The translations under genes and the position numbers were made by a program. A stretch of DNA of 64,000 nucleotides from JBBSAT01 sp046351235 (GTDB lineage: Bacteria > Myxococcota_A > Polyangia > Polyangiales > Sandaracinaceae): the NCBI GenBank assembly GCA_046351235.1, contig JAXLYV010000004.1:434001-498000 (forward strand), in the 5' to 3' direction. Under the pieces are notes generated by a model. The model was not told the origin of the DNA. It made no database searches and saw only the letters and a list, made by a program, of their open reading frames with translations. Below are positions 8,828 through 17,231 of this stretch, in pieces (position 1 is the stretch's first letter; each line of letters opens with the position of its first letter).

Positions 8828-9372
8828 GCGAGACGCACGAGGTCTCGCTCCTGCTCGTCGACGACGACGAGACGTTCCGCACGCGCCTGGCGCGGGCGTT
8901 CACGGCGCGCGGCTACGACGTGCGGACTGCCGCCGGCCCCGTGGAGGCGCTCGCCCTCGCGAATGCCGAGAGCCCCGAGCTCGCGCTGGTCGATCTGCGG
9001 ATGCCCGGCGGCTCGGGCCTCGAGCTGGTGCGGGATCTGCTCGCGATCGACCGGTCGACGAACGTGGTCGTGCTCACGGGCTACGGCAGCATCGCGACCG
9101 CGCTCGAGGCGGTGCGCCTGGGGGCGACGCACTACCTGAGCAAGCCGGCCGACGTGGACGAGATCCTCGCCGCCTTCGCGCGCAAGGACGCCGACCCCGC
9201 CGAGCCGCTCGCGCTTCCGGAGGCCGTGCCGAGCCTCGCACGCATCGAGTGGGAGCACATCCAGCGCGTGCTCACCGACTGCGGCGGCAACGTGTCGCAG
9301 GCCGCGCGCTTGCTCGGCGTCCACCGCCGATCGCTCCAGCGGAAGCTGTCGAAGTACCCCGTGCGGAGGTGA
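8824..9372 (+). CDS. regA: RegA/PrrA-like response regulator
   Basis: A 182-residue regulator, about the usual RegA length. The receiver domain (residues ~7-120) has the acidic pocket 'LLLVDDDE', the phospho-acceptor Asp57 in 'LALVDLRMPGG', the Thr of 'VVLTGYGS', and Lys in 'YLSKPAD'. After a short linker, the Fis-type helix-turn-helix 'NVSQAARLLGVHRRSLQRKL' occupies the C-terminus, as in RegA ('NVSxxARRLxMHRRTLQR'). RegA/PrrA controls respiration, carbon and nitrogen fixation, and photosynthesis genes according to redox state. It overlaps the upstream kinase gene by four bases, so the two are translationally coupled. The assignment is strong; the regulon in this organism is unknown. Confidence 0.92.
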   Translation: MSETHEVSLLLVDDDETFRTRLARAFTARGYDVRTAAGPVEALALANAESPELALVDLRMPGGSGLELVRDLLAIDRSTNVVVLTGYGSIATALEAVRLGATHYLSKPADVDEILAAFARKDADPAEPLALPEAVPSLARIEWEHIQRVLTDCGGNVSQAARLLGVHRRSLQRKLSKYPVRR

Positions 9373-9451
9373 GGAAAGGCTGGCGGAGCGGGGGTGCGAC
9401 GATCCACCGCATCGCCGGCCGTGGGGGCGCGCGTAGAAACCCGCCGGTCCC

Positions 9452-10306
9452 GTGCGCCGCTTGCTCTCCGTGCTCGCTCTCTCGCTCGCCGTGCTCGCGC
9501 CGGGCCGTGCGGCGGCGTGCGCGACCTGCGGCGCGGGCGACCCGACGCTCACGCTCGCCGGGACCGAGCAGCCCTTCGCGGGGCGCGTTCGCGTGTCGAT
9601 CTCTGCCACCGCCGCCGGAACGTCGGCGCCCGCCGAGTCGACGACCGACGCGCGCCTGACGCTCGGCGTCGCCTGGGCCCCGATCGGCGACGTGATGCTC
9701 TCGGCCTCGGCGCCCCTCGTCTGGCGCAGCGCCGAGACCTCGTCGCTCGAGCGCGAGACCGGCCTCGGGCCCGGTGATCTCGACCTGCGGGCGCGGATCG
9801 TCGTGCTGCGCGACCGGCCCTTCGCGCCCTCCCACCTCGTCACGCTCCAGATCGGCACGCGCCTGCCTCTCGCGCCCGCGCTCGTCGACGCACAAGGCGT
9901 GGCGCTGACCGACGGCGCGCAGACGGCGAGCCCGACCGTCGCGCCCCTCGCCGGGCTCGCGTGGTCGTTCTATGCGGCGCCCTTCTCCCTCCAGACCTAT
10001 GCGCTCGCGACGTTCCCCACGAGCGGGAGCGATGGCCGCGCGCACGCCGTCGAGGCGCGCGCGGCGATGCTCGGCCTCGTCCAGGTGGTGCCCGCGCTCT
10101 CGCTCGTGGCGGGCGCCGAGACGCGCCTGCGAGCGGCGGTGAGCACGCACGATGGTGGCGGCGTGGTGTTCGCGACCCTCGGCGCGCTCCTCGGGGTCGA
10201 CGTCGCTTCGCCCTACCTGCTCGTGCGGATCCCGCTCGTCTCGGCGTTCGACGATGCGCACACCGAGCTCGTCTCGGTCGAGCTCGGGGCGGTGATCGAT
10301 GCGTAG
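9452..10306 (+). CDS. Exported probable outer-membrane beta-barrel protein
   Basis: A 284-residue protein starting at GTG with a clear signal peptide ('LLSVLALSLAVLAPGRAAA') followed immediately by 'CATCGAGDPTLTLAG'. The mature part alternates hydrophobic and polar residues in short strands ('RVRVSISATAAG', 'LTLGVAWAPIGDVMLSASAP'), as in transporter-like outer-membrane barrels. The N-terminal CxxC ('ACATC') with GDPTLT recurs, in my recollection, in barrels encoded near respiratory or copper genes, but no specific function is established. It lies 79 bases after the RegA-like gene and overlaps the next gene by 8 bases, so it may be part of the redox-responsive unit. Confidence 0.6.
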   Translation: MRRLLSVLALSLAVLAPGRAAACATCGAGDPTLTLAGTEQPFAGRVRVSISATAAGTSAPAESTTDARLTLGVAWAPIGDVMLSASAPLVWRSAETSSLERETGLGPGDLDLRARIVVLRDRPFAPSHLVTLQIGTRLPLAPALVDAQGVALTDGAQTASPTVAPLAGLAWSFYAAPFSLQTYALATFPTSGSDGRAHAVEARAAMLGLVQVVPALSLVAGAETRLRAAVSTHDGGGVVFATLGALLGVDVASPYLLVRIPLVSAFDDAHTELVSVELGAVIDA

Positions 10307-10868
10307 TCGCATGCTCCAGCGCGTCCTCTTGGGCGCGAGCGCGCTCGTGCTGCTCTCGTTCTGCGGCTTTCGTCAGCCCGGGCTCGAGGTCGCGCTCGAT
10401 CTCTCGATGCCGGCCTCCTCCGAGGCCGGCTCGCTCCTGATCGAGCGCATCGAGCTGCTCCCCTGCCCCGACGCCGTTCCCTCGCCCGCGAGCGCGTCGA
10501 TCCTCTTCGCGTCCGTCGCGCGCGCGCACGAGGTCCCGACCGCCATCGGCCCGCTCGCGCTCGACACGTCGGGCGGCCGCGCGAGCGCGCTCCTACCGGT
10601 GCCGCCCGGGAGCTACTGTGATCTGCGCCTGCACCTCGGGAGCCCCGACGCGCCCGCGCTCGTGGTGCCGAGCGGGAGCGCCGCCGAGCGTGAGGTCGTG
10701 CTCCGGATCGTGGACGACGCCGGCATGCCGACGCGCTTGGTGCTCGCCCGCGCCCCGCAGCGCACCACGATCGCGATCACGCTCGGGGCTCCGACGAGCC
10801 TCGACTCGGCGCCGAGGATGCTCAGCGAGATCGTGGGCGCCGCGACGGCGCGCCTGGTCGTTCGCTGA
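10299..10868 (+). CDS. Exported protein of unknown function
   Basis: A 189-residue protein beginning inside the end of the upstream gene, which suggests coupled translation. The N-terminus (MRSRMLQRVLLGASALVLLS) is a signal peptide or lipoprotein-type leader ending near 'FCGFRQPG'; a Cys lies at the possible cleavage site, but the lipobox is poor. The rest is beta-rich with 'GSYCDLRLHLGSPDAPALVV' and 'LVLARAPQRTTIAITLGAP'. I do not recognise a family. With the preceding barrel protein it forms a two-gene envelope pair. Confidence 0.55.
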   Translation: MRSRMLQRVLLGASALVLLSFCGFRQPGLEVALDLSMPASSEAGSLLIERIELLPCPDAVPSPASASILFASVARAHEVPTAIGPLALDTSGGRASALLPVPPGSYCDLRLHLGSPDAPALVVPSGSAAEREVVLRIVDDAGMPTRLVLARAPQRTTIAITLGAPTSLDSAPRMLSEIVGAATARLVVR

Positions 10869-10880
10869 TCCGCGCGTCGC

Positions 10881-12881
10881 TCACCGCGAGACGTCGACCC
10901 ACGCAATCGTCGCACGAGCCGCGGCCGCCTGCGTCTCGATCATCACGAGACGGTCGTGCGCCACCACCCAGCGCGCTTGATGCGTGTCGAAAGGCAGCGC
11001 TTCGATCGCGGTCGACCACGCGCCGGTGGTCGGGTCGAGGACCTCGACGGAGCGGTCCGGGCCGAGCCCGTTTCCGCCGTTCGCCGAGCCGCCGACGAGC
11101 ACCAGGCGATCGCCCAGCGCGAGCATCGTGGCCGAGATGCGCACGTGGGAGGGACAGGCGAAGGCCTGGCTCTCACGCGTCGCGAAGTCGAAGACCGCGC
11201 AGTCCTCGATCGGCGCGAACCCGTCGCGCATGCCGCCGACCACGTAGTAGCGATCTCCGAGCGCCGCGCCTGCGAACGCGCGGCGCGTGCCTGGCAGCGC
11301 GCCGACCTCCTCGCACGCGCCGAGCTCCCCACCCGCGCCGATCGGACAGCGGAGCACGGAGGCCAGATGCGTGAAGCGCTCGGCCTCGGGGAGCGCGTCG
11401 TCGTACGAGAGGCCGCCGAAGACCCAGACCGCGCCGTCGTGCACGGCGGTGCCGAACTGGGTGCGCGGCGCGGGCAGAGCGTCCCGGACGAGGCGGAAGT
11501 GGCCGCCTTCTTCGAGCGCGAAGCCGTCCGCGTAGGTGCGCGGCGCGTCCTCGTCGTGCCCGAACCCCCCGAGCGCGATCGCGCGATCGCCGACGGCGAC
11601 GGTCTCGAGCGATTGCCGCGGCTCGGCGAGCGGCTCGAGCGGGAACCAGCGCAAGGACGGTAGGTGCAGGCGGAACGCCTCGGCCACGAAGTTCGCCCGC
11701 GCGAAGTCGTGCTGCTCGGTAGAGTCGTTGCCGCCGTAGACGTAGAGCGAGTCCTCGTGCGCGAACAGGCCGAAGCGGTTGCGCGCGCGCCCGGGGAACG
11801 AGATCTCCGCCCAAGCGATGCGCGACGCGCCTTCGGCGAGCGGGATCGCTTCGATCGCACGGGCGCGCCCGTCGGTGGTCATCGAGCCGATGCCGCCGAG
11901 GGCGAGGATCGCGTCACCCTGCGCGACCAAGCGGTGGAAGAACCGCGGCAGCGCGAGCGTCGCGACGCGCGTCCACGCGTCCTCGCCGACGCGCCAACGA
12001 TGGAGCACGCCGTCCTGGCCCGAGGCATACACGTCGTCGCCGATGGTCGTCGCGGCCACCCCGAAGCCGTCGCCCGGTAGCTCCGGCCCGCGCGACCAGC
12101 CGCGGCCCGGCGTGTACACGTCGACCGCGCGTGAGGGAGCACGATCCTCGCCGAGCCCACCGATCGCCACGATCGCGCGGGTCGTCGCGACGACGGCGAG
12201 CGCGCGTCGCGAGACCGGCGAGGGCTCCGAGCGCCACGCGGTCGCGCCGGGGTCCAGCACGAGCAGCTCGCTCGTGAAGCGCGCGTGCTCGGGCCCGCCC
12301 TCGAGGTTCCAGCCGCCGACGGCGTAGATGCGCCCGTCGAGCACGGCCGCATCGAACGACGAGCGCGGCGAGGGCAGATCCACGAACGGGCTCCAGCGCG
12401 CGTCCGCGACCGAGTAGCGCGCACAGCTCGCGATCGAGTGCATGTCGATCGGCTCGCTCGCGAGGTTGTCGATGCGACTGCCGCCGCAGCGGACGAGCCC
12501 GCCGTCGAGCGCGACGAGCGCGAGGCCCTGCAGGCCCACGTCGAGCGGCGCGAGCTCTTCCCAGCCGTGCTCCGCGGTGAAGCGCGCGAAGCCGCGCGAC
12601 TGACCCTCGCGGCCGTAGTGGTGGGGCTCGCCGAAGTAGCCGCCCGCGACGTAGACGTTCCCGTCGATCGAAGCGGCGCCGAAGCTCGTCACGGCGACGG
12701 GCATCGCGCCCAAGAAGGCCCCGTGCATGCCGACGATCTCGGCCTCGAGCGGAGCGCCCGCGGTCTCGGCGGCCGCGACGGGCGCGGGCGTGTCGGGCGT
12801 GCTCGGCGTGGCGTGCGAGCTCGAGGCAGCGCCACCACAGGCGGTGAGGAGCGCGAGGAGCGAAGCGTGTCGGATGCGCAT
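10881..12881 (-). CDS. Kelch-repeat lipoprotein
   Basis: A 666-residue protein with a lipoprotein leader (MRIRHASLLALLTACGG, lipobox LTAC), then a Pro/Thr/Ala linker and a run of kelch blades. Many blades show the double glycine and spaced aromatic pattern: 'GNVYVAGGYFG', 'RIYAVGGWNLEGG', 'ALGGFGHDE', 'AVWVFGGLSYDD', 'RYYVVGGMRDG', 'RLVLVGGSANGG'. Such propellers usually bind partners or polysaccharide at the cell surface. It is the last gene of the TonB receptor-HmuY unit, 13 bases after the HmuY stop, so it is probably co-expressed under iron control. Its part in metal or heme uptake is not known. Confidence 0.85.
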   Translation of the reverse strand: MRIRHASLLALLTACGGAASSSHATPSTPDTPAPVAAAETAGAPLEAEIVGMHGAFLGAMPVAVTSFGAASIDGNVYVAGGYFGEPHHYGREGQSRGFARFTAEHGWEELAPLDVGLQGLALVALDGGLVRCGGSRIDNLASEPIDMHSIASCARYSVADARWSPFVDLPSPRSSFDAAVLDGRIYAVGGWNLEGGPEHARFTSELLVLDPGATAWRSEPSPVSRRALAVVATTRAIVAIGGLGEDRAPSRAVDVYTPGRGWSRGPELPGDGFGVAATTIGDDVYASGQDGVLHRWRVGEDAWTRVATLALPRFFHRLVAQGDAILALGGIGSMTTDGRARAIEAIPLAEGASRIAWAEISFPGRARNRFGLFAHEDSLYVYGGNDSTEQHDFARANFVAEAFRLHLPSLRWFPLEPLAEPRQSLETVAVGDRAIALGGFGHDEDAPRTYADGFALEEGGHFRLVRDALPAPRTQFGTAVHDGAVWVFGGLSYDDALPEAERFTHLASVLRCPIGAGGELGACEEVGALPGTRRAFAGAALGDRYYVVGGMRDGFAPIEDCAVFDFATRESQAFACPSHVRISATMLALGDRLVLVGGSANGGNGLGPDRSVEVLDPTTGAWSTAIEALPFDTHQARWVVAHDRLVMIETQAAAARATIAWVDVSR

Positions 12882-12894
12882 CGTCGTGTCCTCC

Positions 12895-14607
12895 TCAGAA
12901 CGTCGACCGGCCGGGGCCGGCGTAGGACCAGCGCAGCACGTACGCGCCGCTCGCGTAGCTCACGAGCTGGAGCTTGCCGTGGCTGCCGTCGGCGAGCGCG
13001 ACGCCGAAGACCGTCGGATGCGGCGAGACGGCGTGCGTGCTCGGGTCGTAGTCGTACCAAGCGGCGAGCACCGGGTTGCCCGAGTAGGGCGTGCCGCCGG
13101 GCGCGGGGTCGGTAAGCGTCGCGTCGGCCGTGTAGCCCGTCTCCGGGACGTCCTCGACCTCGGCGAAGCTCGCGAGAGCGAGATCGGTCGCCCCGCCTGC
13201 GCCGGGCCCGCTCGTGCCGGAGCTCGTCTGGATGCGTGTGCGCTGGAGCGCGAGATCCCACGTGCGATCGGTCGCGGCGTCGGTCACGGCGACGACCGCG
13301 CCGGCGTGCAGATCCACGTACGCGTAGGCGCTCGTCGCGCTCGCATCGACGGCGATCTCGACCGTCTCGGGCCGCACCTCGATCGGGCTCACGCTGAGCG
13401 TGTAGACCCCGTCCACCCAGCGCCAGATGCGCAGGCGCGCGTAGCCGCCGCTCGCGGTGCGCACGACGAACACGCCGTCCTTCGGCGAGACGGAGTGCGT
13501 GGTGAAGTCGTAGTCGTACCAGTCCCCGAGCACGGGGCTCTGCGAGGTGGGCGTCGATCCGGGGGAGCCGTCGCTGATCTCTTCGTCGATCGCGAAGCCG
13601 AGCGTGCCGGTCTCGCCGACCTCGTCGTAGAGCGCGCCCTCGAGCCAGCGCGCGCCACCGAGCCCCGGCCCGCTCGTGCCCGAGCTGGTCCGCACGAGCG
13701 TGCGGGAGAACGCGAGGTCCCAGCTCGTGTCGGTCCCCGGGTCGGCGGGCGTGACGGGGCGCGCCGTCTCCACGTCGAAATAGGTCCACTCGTCGTGCGC
13801 CGACGCGTCGACGGTGATCGCGTCGCCCGGGATCACCACGGCCGCATCGGGCGCGACGGCGTCGAGCACTCCGGCGTCGGAGATCGGGCCCGCGTCCGGC
13901 AAGGTCACGCTGGCGGGCGCCGCGATCTGCGCCCACGTGAAGCGCACGTACCCGGGCGTTCCGGCGCCGTCGTAGTAGCCGACGATCGCGAGCTTGAAGT
14001 AGTGCCCCTCGCCGGTGTGCACGACGTAGGTGAGGTCGGCCTTCGGCGAGAGCACGTGCGTCGCGGCGTCGTAGTCGTACCAGTCGTCCGATCCGTTCGT
14101 GAGCGCGCTGTCCGCGTCGTGATCCATGTCGACCTCGCCGTCGGCCGCATCGACGAGGTAGCCGCTCTCGGGCGCGCGAACGACGCTCGCGAAGGGCGTG
14201 CCCTCGAGACGGGCGACCGACACGCCGCCCGGGCCGCTCACACCGCCGTTCGTGACCACCTTGAAGCGCTGGAACGCGAGGTCCCATCGCGTCGATGGCG
14301 AAGGCACGTCGGTCGTGATCTCGGTGCCCGTCTCGAGATCGAGGTAGTGCCAGGTCGTGTCCGCCGTCGCGTCGGCGATCGTCGTGACGACTCCGTCCGC
14401 GCCGACGCCGTGCGTGAAGCTCCCGCTCGATGCGGGGATCCCGCCGTCGATCGTGCTCACCTGCGCATCGCTCCCGCCGTCGACGTCGACGTGCGCCCTC
14501 AGCGGCGGCGCGCAGCCCGACGCCGCGATCGCCAGCGATGCCCATGCGCCGAGCTCCGCGAGAGCCCGTGTTTCCCTGCTTCTGTCCATGACGTTCTCCT
14601 TGGTCAC
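12895..14607 (-). CDS. HmuY-family lipoprotein with three tandem HmuY domains
   Basis: A 570-residue lipoprotein (leader ends 'SLAIAASGC', about residue 26). It contains three tandem copies of an HmuY-like beta domain beginning near residues 72, 263 and 416. Each copy carries a 'TTWHYLDLETG'/'WTYFDVETA'/'YAYVDLHAG' strand, a 'WDLAFQRFKV'/'WDLAFSRTLV'/'WDLALQRTRI' strand, a TSSGTSGPGxGG-type loop, and 'WYDYDxxTHxxSPK' near its end. In Porphyromonas, HmuY is a single-domain heme-binding lipoprotein that delivers heme to the TonB receptor HmuR. The triple arrangement is unusual. The start overlaps the stop of the upstream TonB receptor gene (ATGA), so the pair is translationally coupled, which supports a shared ligand. 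Family assignment is firm; heme binding is inferred. Confidence 0.87.
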   Translation of the reverse strand: MTKENVMDRSRETRALAELGAWASLAIAASGCAPPLRAHVDVDGGSDAQVSTIDGGIPASSGSFTHGVGADGVVTTIADATADTTWHYLDLETGTEITTDVPSPSTRWDLAFQRFKVVTNGGVSGPGGVSVARLEGTPFASVVRAPESGYLVDAADGEVDMDHDADSALTNGSDDWYDYDAATHVLSPKADLTYVVHTGEGHYFKLAIVGYYDGAGTPGYVRFTWAQIAAPASVTLPDAGPISDAGVLDAVAPDAAVVIPGDAITVDASAHDEWTYFDVETARPVTPADPGTDTSWDLAFSRTLVRTSSGTSGPGLGGARWLEGALYDEVGETGTLGFAIDEEISDGSPGSTPTSQSPVLGDWYDYDFTTHSVSPKDGVFVVRTASGGYARLRIWRWVDGVYTLSVSPIEVRPETVEIAVDASATSAYAYVDLHAGAVVAVTDAATDRTWDLALQRTRIQTSSGTSGPGAGGATDLALASFAEVEDVPETGYTADATLTDPAPGGTPYSGNPVLAAWYDYDPSTHAVSPHPTVFGVALADGSHGKLQLVSYASGAYVLRWSYAGPGRSTF

Positions 14608-16586
14608 GAGCGACCGCGCACCCCGACGAAGAAGGTGCGTGGTCGCGAAACGAAGTACGCGTCGTAGGCGTCGAAGACGTTGTCGACGCCGACGAAGAGC
14701 TCGAGGTGATCGAAGAGCGAGAGCCCCACCCGCACGTCGGTCGAGACGAGCGGCCCGGGCGTGACGACGTCCTCGAGGCCGTCGGCGTCCACGTCGACGT
14801 AGTAGTTGCGGTCGAGCGAGATCGCGGTGCGCACGGTCGCCGAGAGCCCGGTCTCCTCGTGCGCGAACGAGCCGCCCAGCGTGAAGCGATGAAAGGGGCG
14901 TCCCTCGAGCGGGCGATTCAGCGCCGCGTCGCGCGTGTCCGTGAGCACGTACGAGAGCTGGAACGAGAGCTCGTGGATCGGCCGCAGCGTACTGCGCGTC
15001 TCGAGGCCCTGCGTGTAGGCCGACGCGATGTTCGCGTAGGTGAAGCGGGTCCCGGCGCTCGTGTCGGCCGCCGTGACCGTCGCGATCATGTCGTCGAGGT
15101 CGTTCCGGAAGTAGTCGGCGCCGAACGAGATCTCCGCGATCGGCGTCCAGTCGCCGCCGACGCGCAGGCCGCGCGAGCGCTCGGCGCCGAGCGTGGGATT
15201 GCCGGCGACGATGTAGCCGACGCTCGGGTTCTCGAAACGGAGGAAGAGCTCCTGGAAGCTCGGCGCGCGGAAGCCGAGGCCGTACGTCGCGCGCAGGACG
15301 ACCTGCGAGACCGGATCGAAGCGCAGGCCGACGCGGGGCGAGAGCTGCTCACCGAACTGCGAGTCCACGTCGAGCCGGGCGCCGATCACGGCGACGAGCA
15401 GGAGCTCGCCGTCGTCCACGATCGTCCATTCGTCCTGCACGAAGGGCGAGACGCGCGCGCGATGGCCGCTCGTGACGAGTCGGAGCGAGTCGAGGTCTTG
15501 CCGGTAGCCCTCGACGCCGACGCTGACGCGGTGGTCGCCGATCGAGCCGGTGTGGAAGGAGTGATCGAGCTGCAGCGTGATCTGCCCGGTCTGCTCGCGG
15601 TTGTCCTGGTAGTCGTCGAGCGCCTGCGAGCCGCGCTGGTCGTAGAGGTACTGCTCGCGGAACGAGGCGTAGGTGATGCGCGCGACGAGGTCGGTGCCCT
15701 CGCCGGTGTGGAGGCGCTCGCCGATCGAGACCTGGAGCTGCTCGCCGAGCTGCGTGCGATCGAAGACCGCCCCCGCGTCATTGGTGTCGACGCCGGTGAG
15801 CTGCCGGCTCAGGTACTCGACGCGCGCGTCGAGACGCAGGCCGCGGAGCGGCTCCAGATAGACGTGCCCGCCCACCGACCACTGGTCGCGGCGGCTTCCC
15901 GTGGTCGACGGCCCGCTACCGCGGCTCCACGGATCCGAGAAGTGGTACCCGCCCGAGACGCGCGCCGCGACGACGTCGTAGCGACCGGCGGCGTCGGCCG
16001 TGAGATCGACCGTGCTGCCTTGGCCGAAGTAGCCGTAGTTCAGCGCGCCGTCGGCCGCGAAGGGCTCGGTCGGCATCCGCGTGATGATGTTCACGACGCC
16101 CGCGATGGCGTCGGAGCCGTAGAGCGCCGAGCTCGGGCCGCGCACGATCTCGACGCGCTCGATGTCCTCGAGCGAGTAGCGGCCGAGATCGATCGCGCCG
16201 CCGATGCGGCCGGGCACGCGATCACCGTCGACGAGGATGAGCGTGTACTCGGGGTCGAGCCCGTCCATCGTGATCTGGGTGCCGCGGAAGGTCTGCTGCA
16301 CGACGATGCCGGGGCGCTCTTCGAGCAGCTCGGCGACGTCGCGCGAGCCCGAGGCGTCGATCTGCGCGCGGGTGATGACCTCGACACGCGAGGGCGAGTC
16401 GGCGAGCGGGACCTCGGTGCGGGTCCCGGTGACGACGACGTCGTCCGAGACGAGGTCGGAGCTCGCGGGGTCGTCGGGGGCGGGCGTGTCTTGGGCGCTC
16501 GAGCGGACCGGTCCCGTGACGAGCGGGAGGGTGAGACCGACGCAGAAGAAGACGATGCGTTGGGCTCGGTGGTGGAGACTCGTCAC
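14604..16586 (-). CDS. TonB-dependent outer-membrane receptor (heme/iron type)
   Basis: A 660-residue receptor with a signal peptide, then a plug domain from about residue 48 ('DDVVVTGTRTEVPLADSPSR', 'IVRGPSSALYGSDAIAGVVN') and a 22-strand-type barrel ending in 'TFFVGVRGRS' with an aromatic-rich last strand. It should import a ligand using TonB/ExbBD energy. The downstream, overlapping HmuY gene and the Fur-box-like site 88-114 bases upstream point to heme or another iron ligand; this is inference. The start is GTG with no strong Shine-Dalgarno. FRAP and NPNL motifs are present in part ('GFRAPSFQELF' and 'FENPSVGYIVAGNPTLGAER'), as in heme receptors. Confidence 0.9.
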   Translation of the reverse strand: MTSLHHRAQRIVFFCVGLTLPLVTGPVRSSAQDTPAPDDPASSDLVSDDVVVTGTRTEVPLADSPSRVEVITRAQIDASGSRDVAELLEERPGIVVQQTFRGTQITMDGLDPEYTLILVDGDRVPGRIGGAIDLGRYSLEDIERVEIVRGPSSALYGSDAIAGVVNIITRMPTEPFAADGALNYGYFGQGSTVDLTADAAGRYDVVAARVSGGYHFSDPWSRGSGPSTTGSRRDQWSVGGHVYLEPLRGLRLDARVEYLSRQLTGVDTNDAGAVFDRTQLGEQLQVSIGERLHTGEGTDLVARITYASFREQYLYDQRGSQALDDYQDNREQTGQITLQLDHSFHTGSIGDHRVSVGVEGYRQDLDSLRLVTSGHRARVSPFVQDEWTIVDDGELLLVAVIGARLDVDSQFGEQLSPRVGLRFDPVSQVVLRATYGLGFRAPSFQELFLRFENPSVGYIVAGNPTLGAERSRGLRVGGDWTPIAEISFGADYFRNDLDDMIATVTAADTSAGTRFTYANIASAYTQGLETRSTLRPIHELSFQLSYVLTDTRDAALNRPLEGRPFHRFTLGGSFAHEETGLSATVRTAISLDRNYYVDVDADGLEDVVTPGPLVSTDVRVGLSLFDHLELFVGVDNVFDAYDAYFVSRPRTFFVGVRGRS

Positions 16587-16673
16587 GGGACCGGTCCGCT
16601 CAAGTATCTGAATAGATGACGTTATCGACCTCGACCCGACGCGGCTCGAGCGACCTCCTTCGTATAGCAGGGG

Positions 16674-16700
16674 TGAGAATGAAAGTGAGACTAATTCTCA
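16674..16700 (-). promoter_or_regulatory. Fur-box-like inverted repeat upstream of the TonB receptor-HmuY operon
   Basis: On the + strand TGAGAAT (16674-16680) is followed by TGAGACTAATTCTCA (16686-16700). The latter is a 7-1-7 inverted repeat with one mismatch, close to the Fur 7-1-7 consensus (TGATAAT-N-ATTATCA). The first heptamer pairs perfectly with the terminal ATTCTCA, giving overlapping half-sites as in many Fur operators. The site sits in a locally A/T-rich stretch upstream of the receptor gene (read on the minus strand), with a TATACG hexamer just downstream. It is therefore placed to repress the TonB-HmuY-kelch operon when iron is plentiful. Confidence 0.6.
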
Positions 16701-16763
16701 ATCGCATGCCGAGATTTCTCACTTGCGGCATTTCGCGTCGAGGCCTGTGCCTCGATCGCGAGC

Positions 16764-17177
16764 TCAGCCGCGCAGGAGTCCCGCGCGCCGCGCGAGCTTC
16801 CGCGCCGGCGACACGAGCAGCTGCGCCGTCACGAGGCCGACGTCGAAGCGATCACGCCAGACGGCGATCTTGCCGTCGCGGATCACGAACGTGCCGTCGC
16901 ACCAGAACGAGAGATCGAGGAGAGGCCCGCGCAGGATGTCCGTGCGCTCGGTGAGCACCACGCCATCGCGCTCGGCGATGTGGTGCATGCGCACTTCGAA
17001 CGTGTCCGCGACGCGCATGAATCGCTTCAACGTGCGCTCCACGGCCGCGCGACCCCGATCGGGAGGGAGCGGAACGTTCTGGTACTCGATGTCTTCCGCG
17101 AAATGCGCGAACGCGCGCGGCATGTCGAAGGCCTGCGACGCCGCGAAGAAGTCCTGGACGATCTCGATGCCCGTCAT
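16764..17177 (-). CDS. Limonene-1,2-epoxide-hydrolase-family protein (SnoaL/NTF2 fold)
   Basis: A 137-residue cytoplasmic protein. All polar residues of the limonene-epoxide-hydrolase active site are visible: Tyr32 and Asn34 in 'DIEYQNVPLPP', Arg78 and Asp80 in 'LTERTDIL', and Asp109 in 'IAVWRDRFD'. 'LSFWCDGTFVIRDGKI' is typical of the family. These enzymes open epoxides by direct water attack. The true substrate is unknown, and many homologues are unassigned. It is 54 bases downstream of the second TonB operon on the same strand and could be its last gene or independent. Confidence 0.82.
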   Translation of the reverse strand: MTGIEIVQDFFAASQAFDMPRAFAHFAEDIEYQNVPLPPDRGRAAVERTLKRFMRVADTFEVRMHHIAERDGVVLTERTDILRGPLLDLSFWCDGTFVIRDGKIAVWRDRFDVGLVTAQLLVSPARKLARRAGLLRG

Positions 17178-17231
17178 CGCCCTGCTCTCCCACGCTCGCT
17201 CTCGCGAGCAAGGCGCGGAGCCCGAGCGCGG

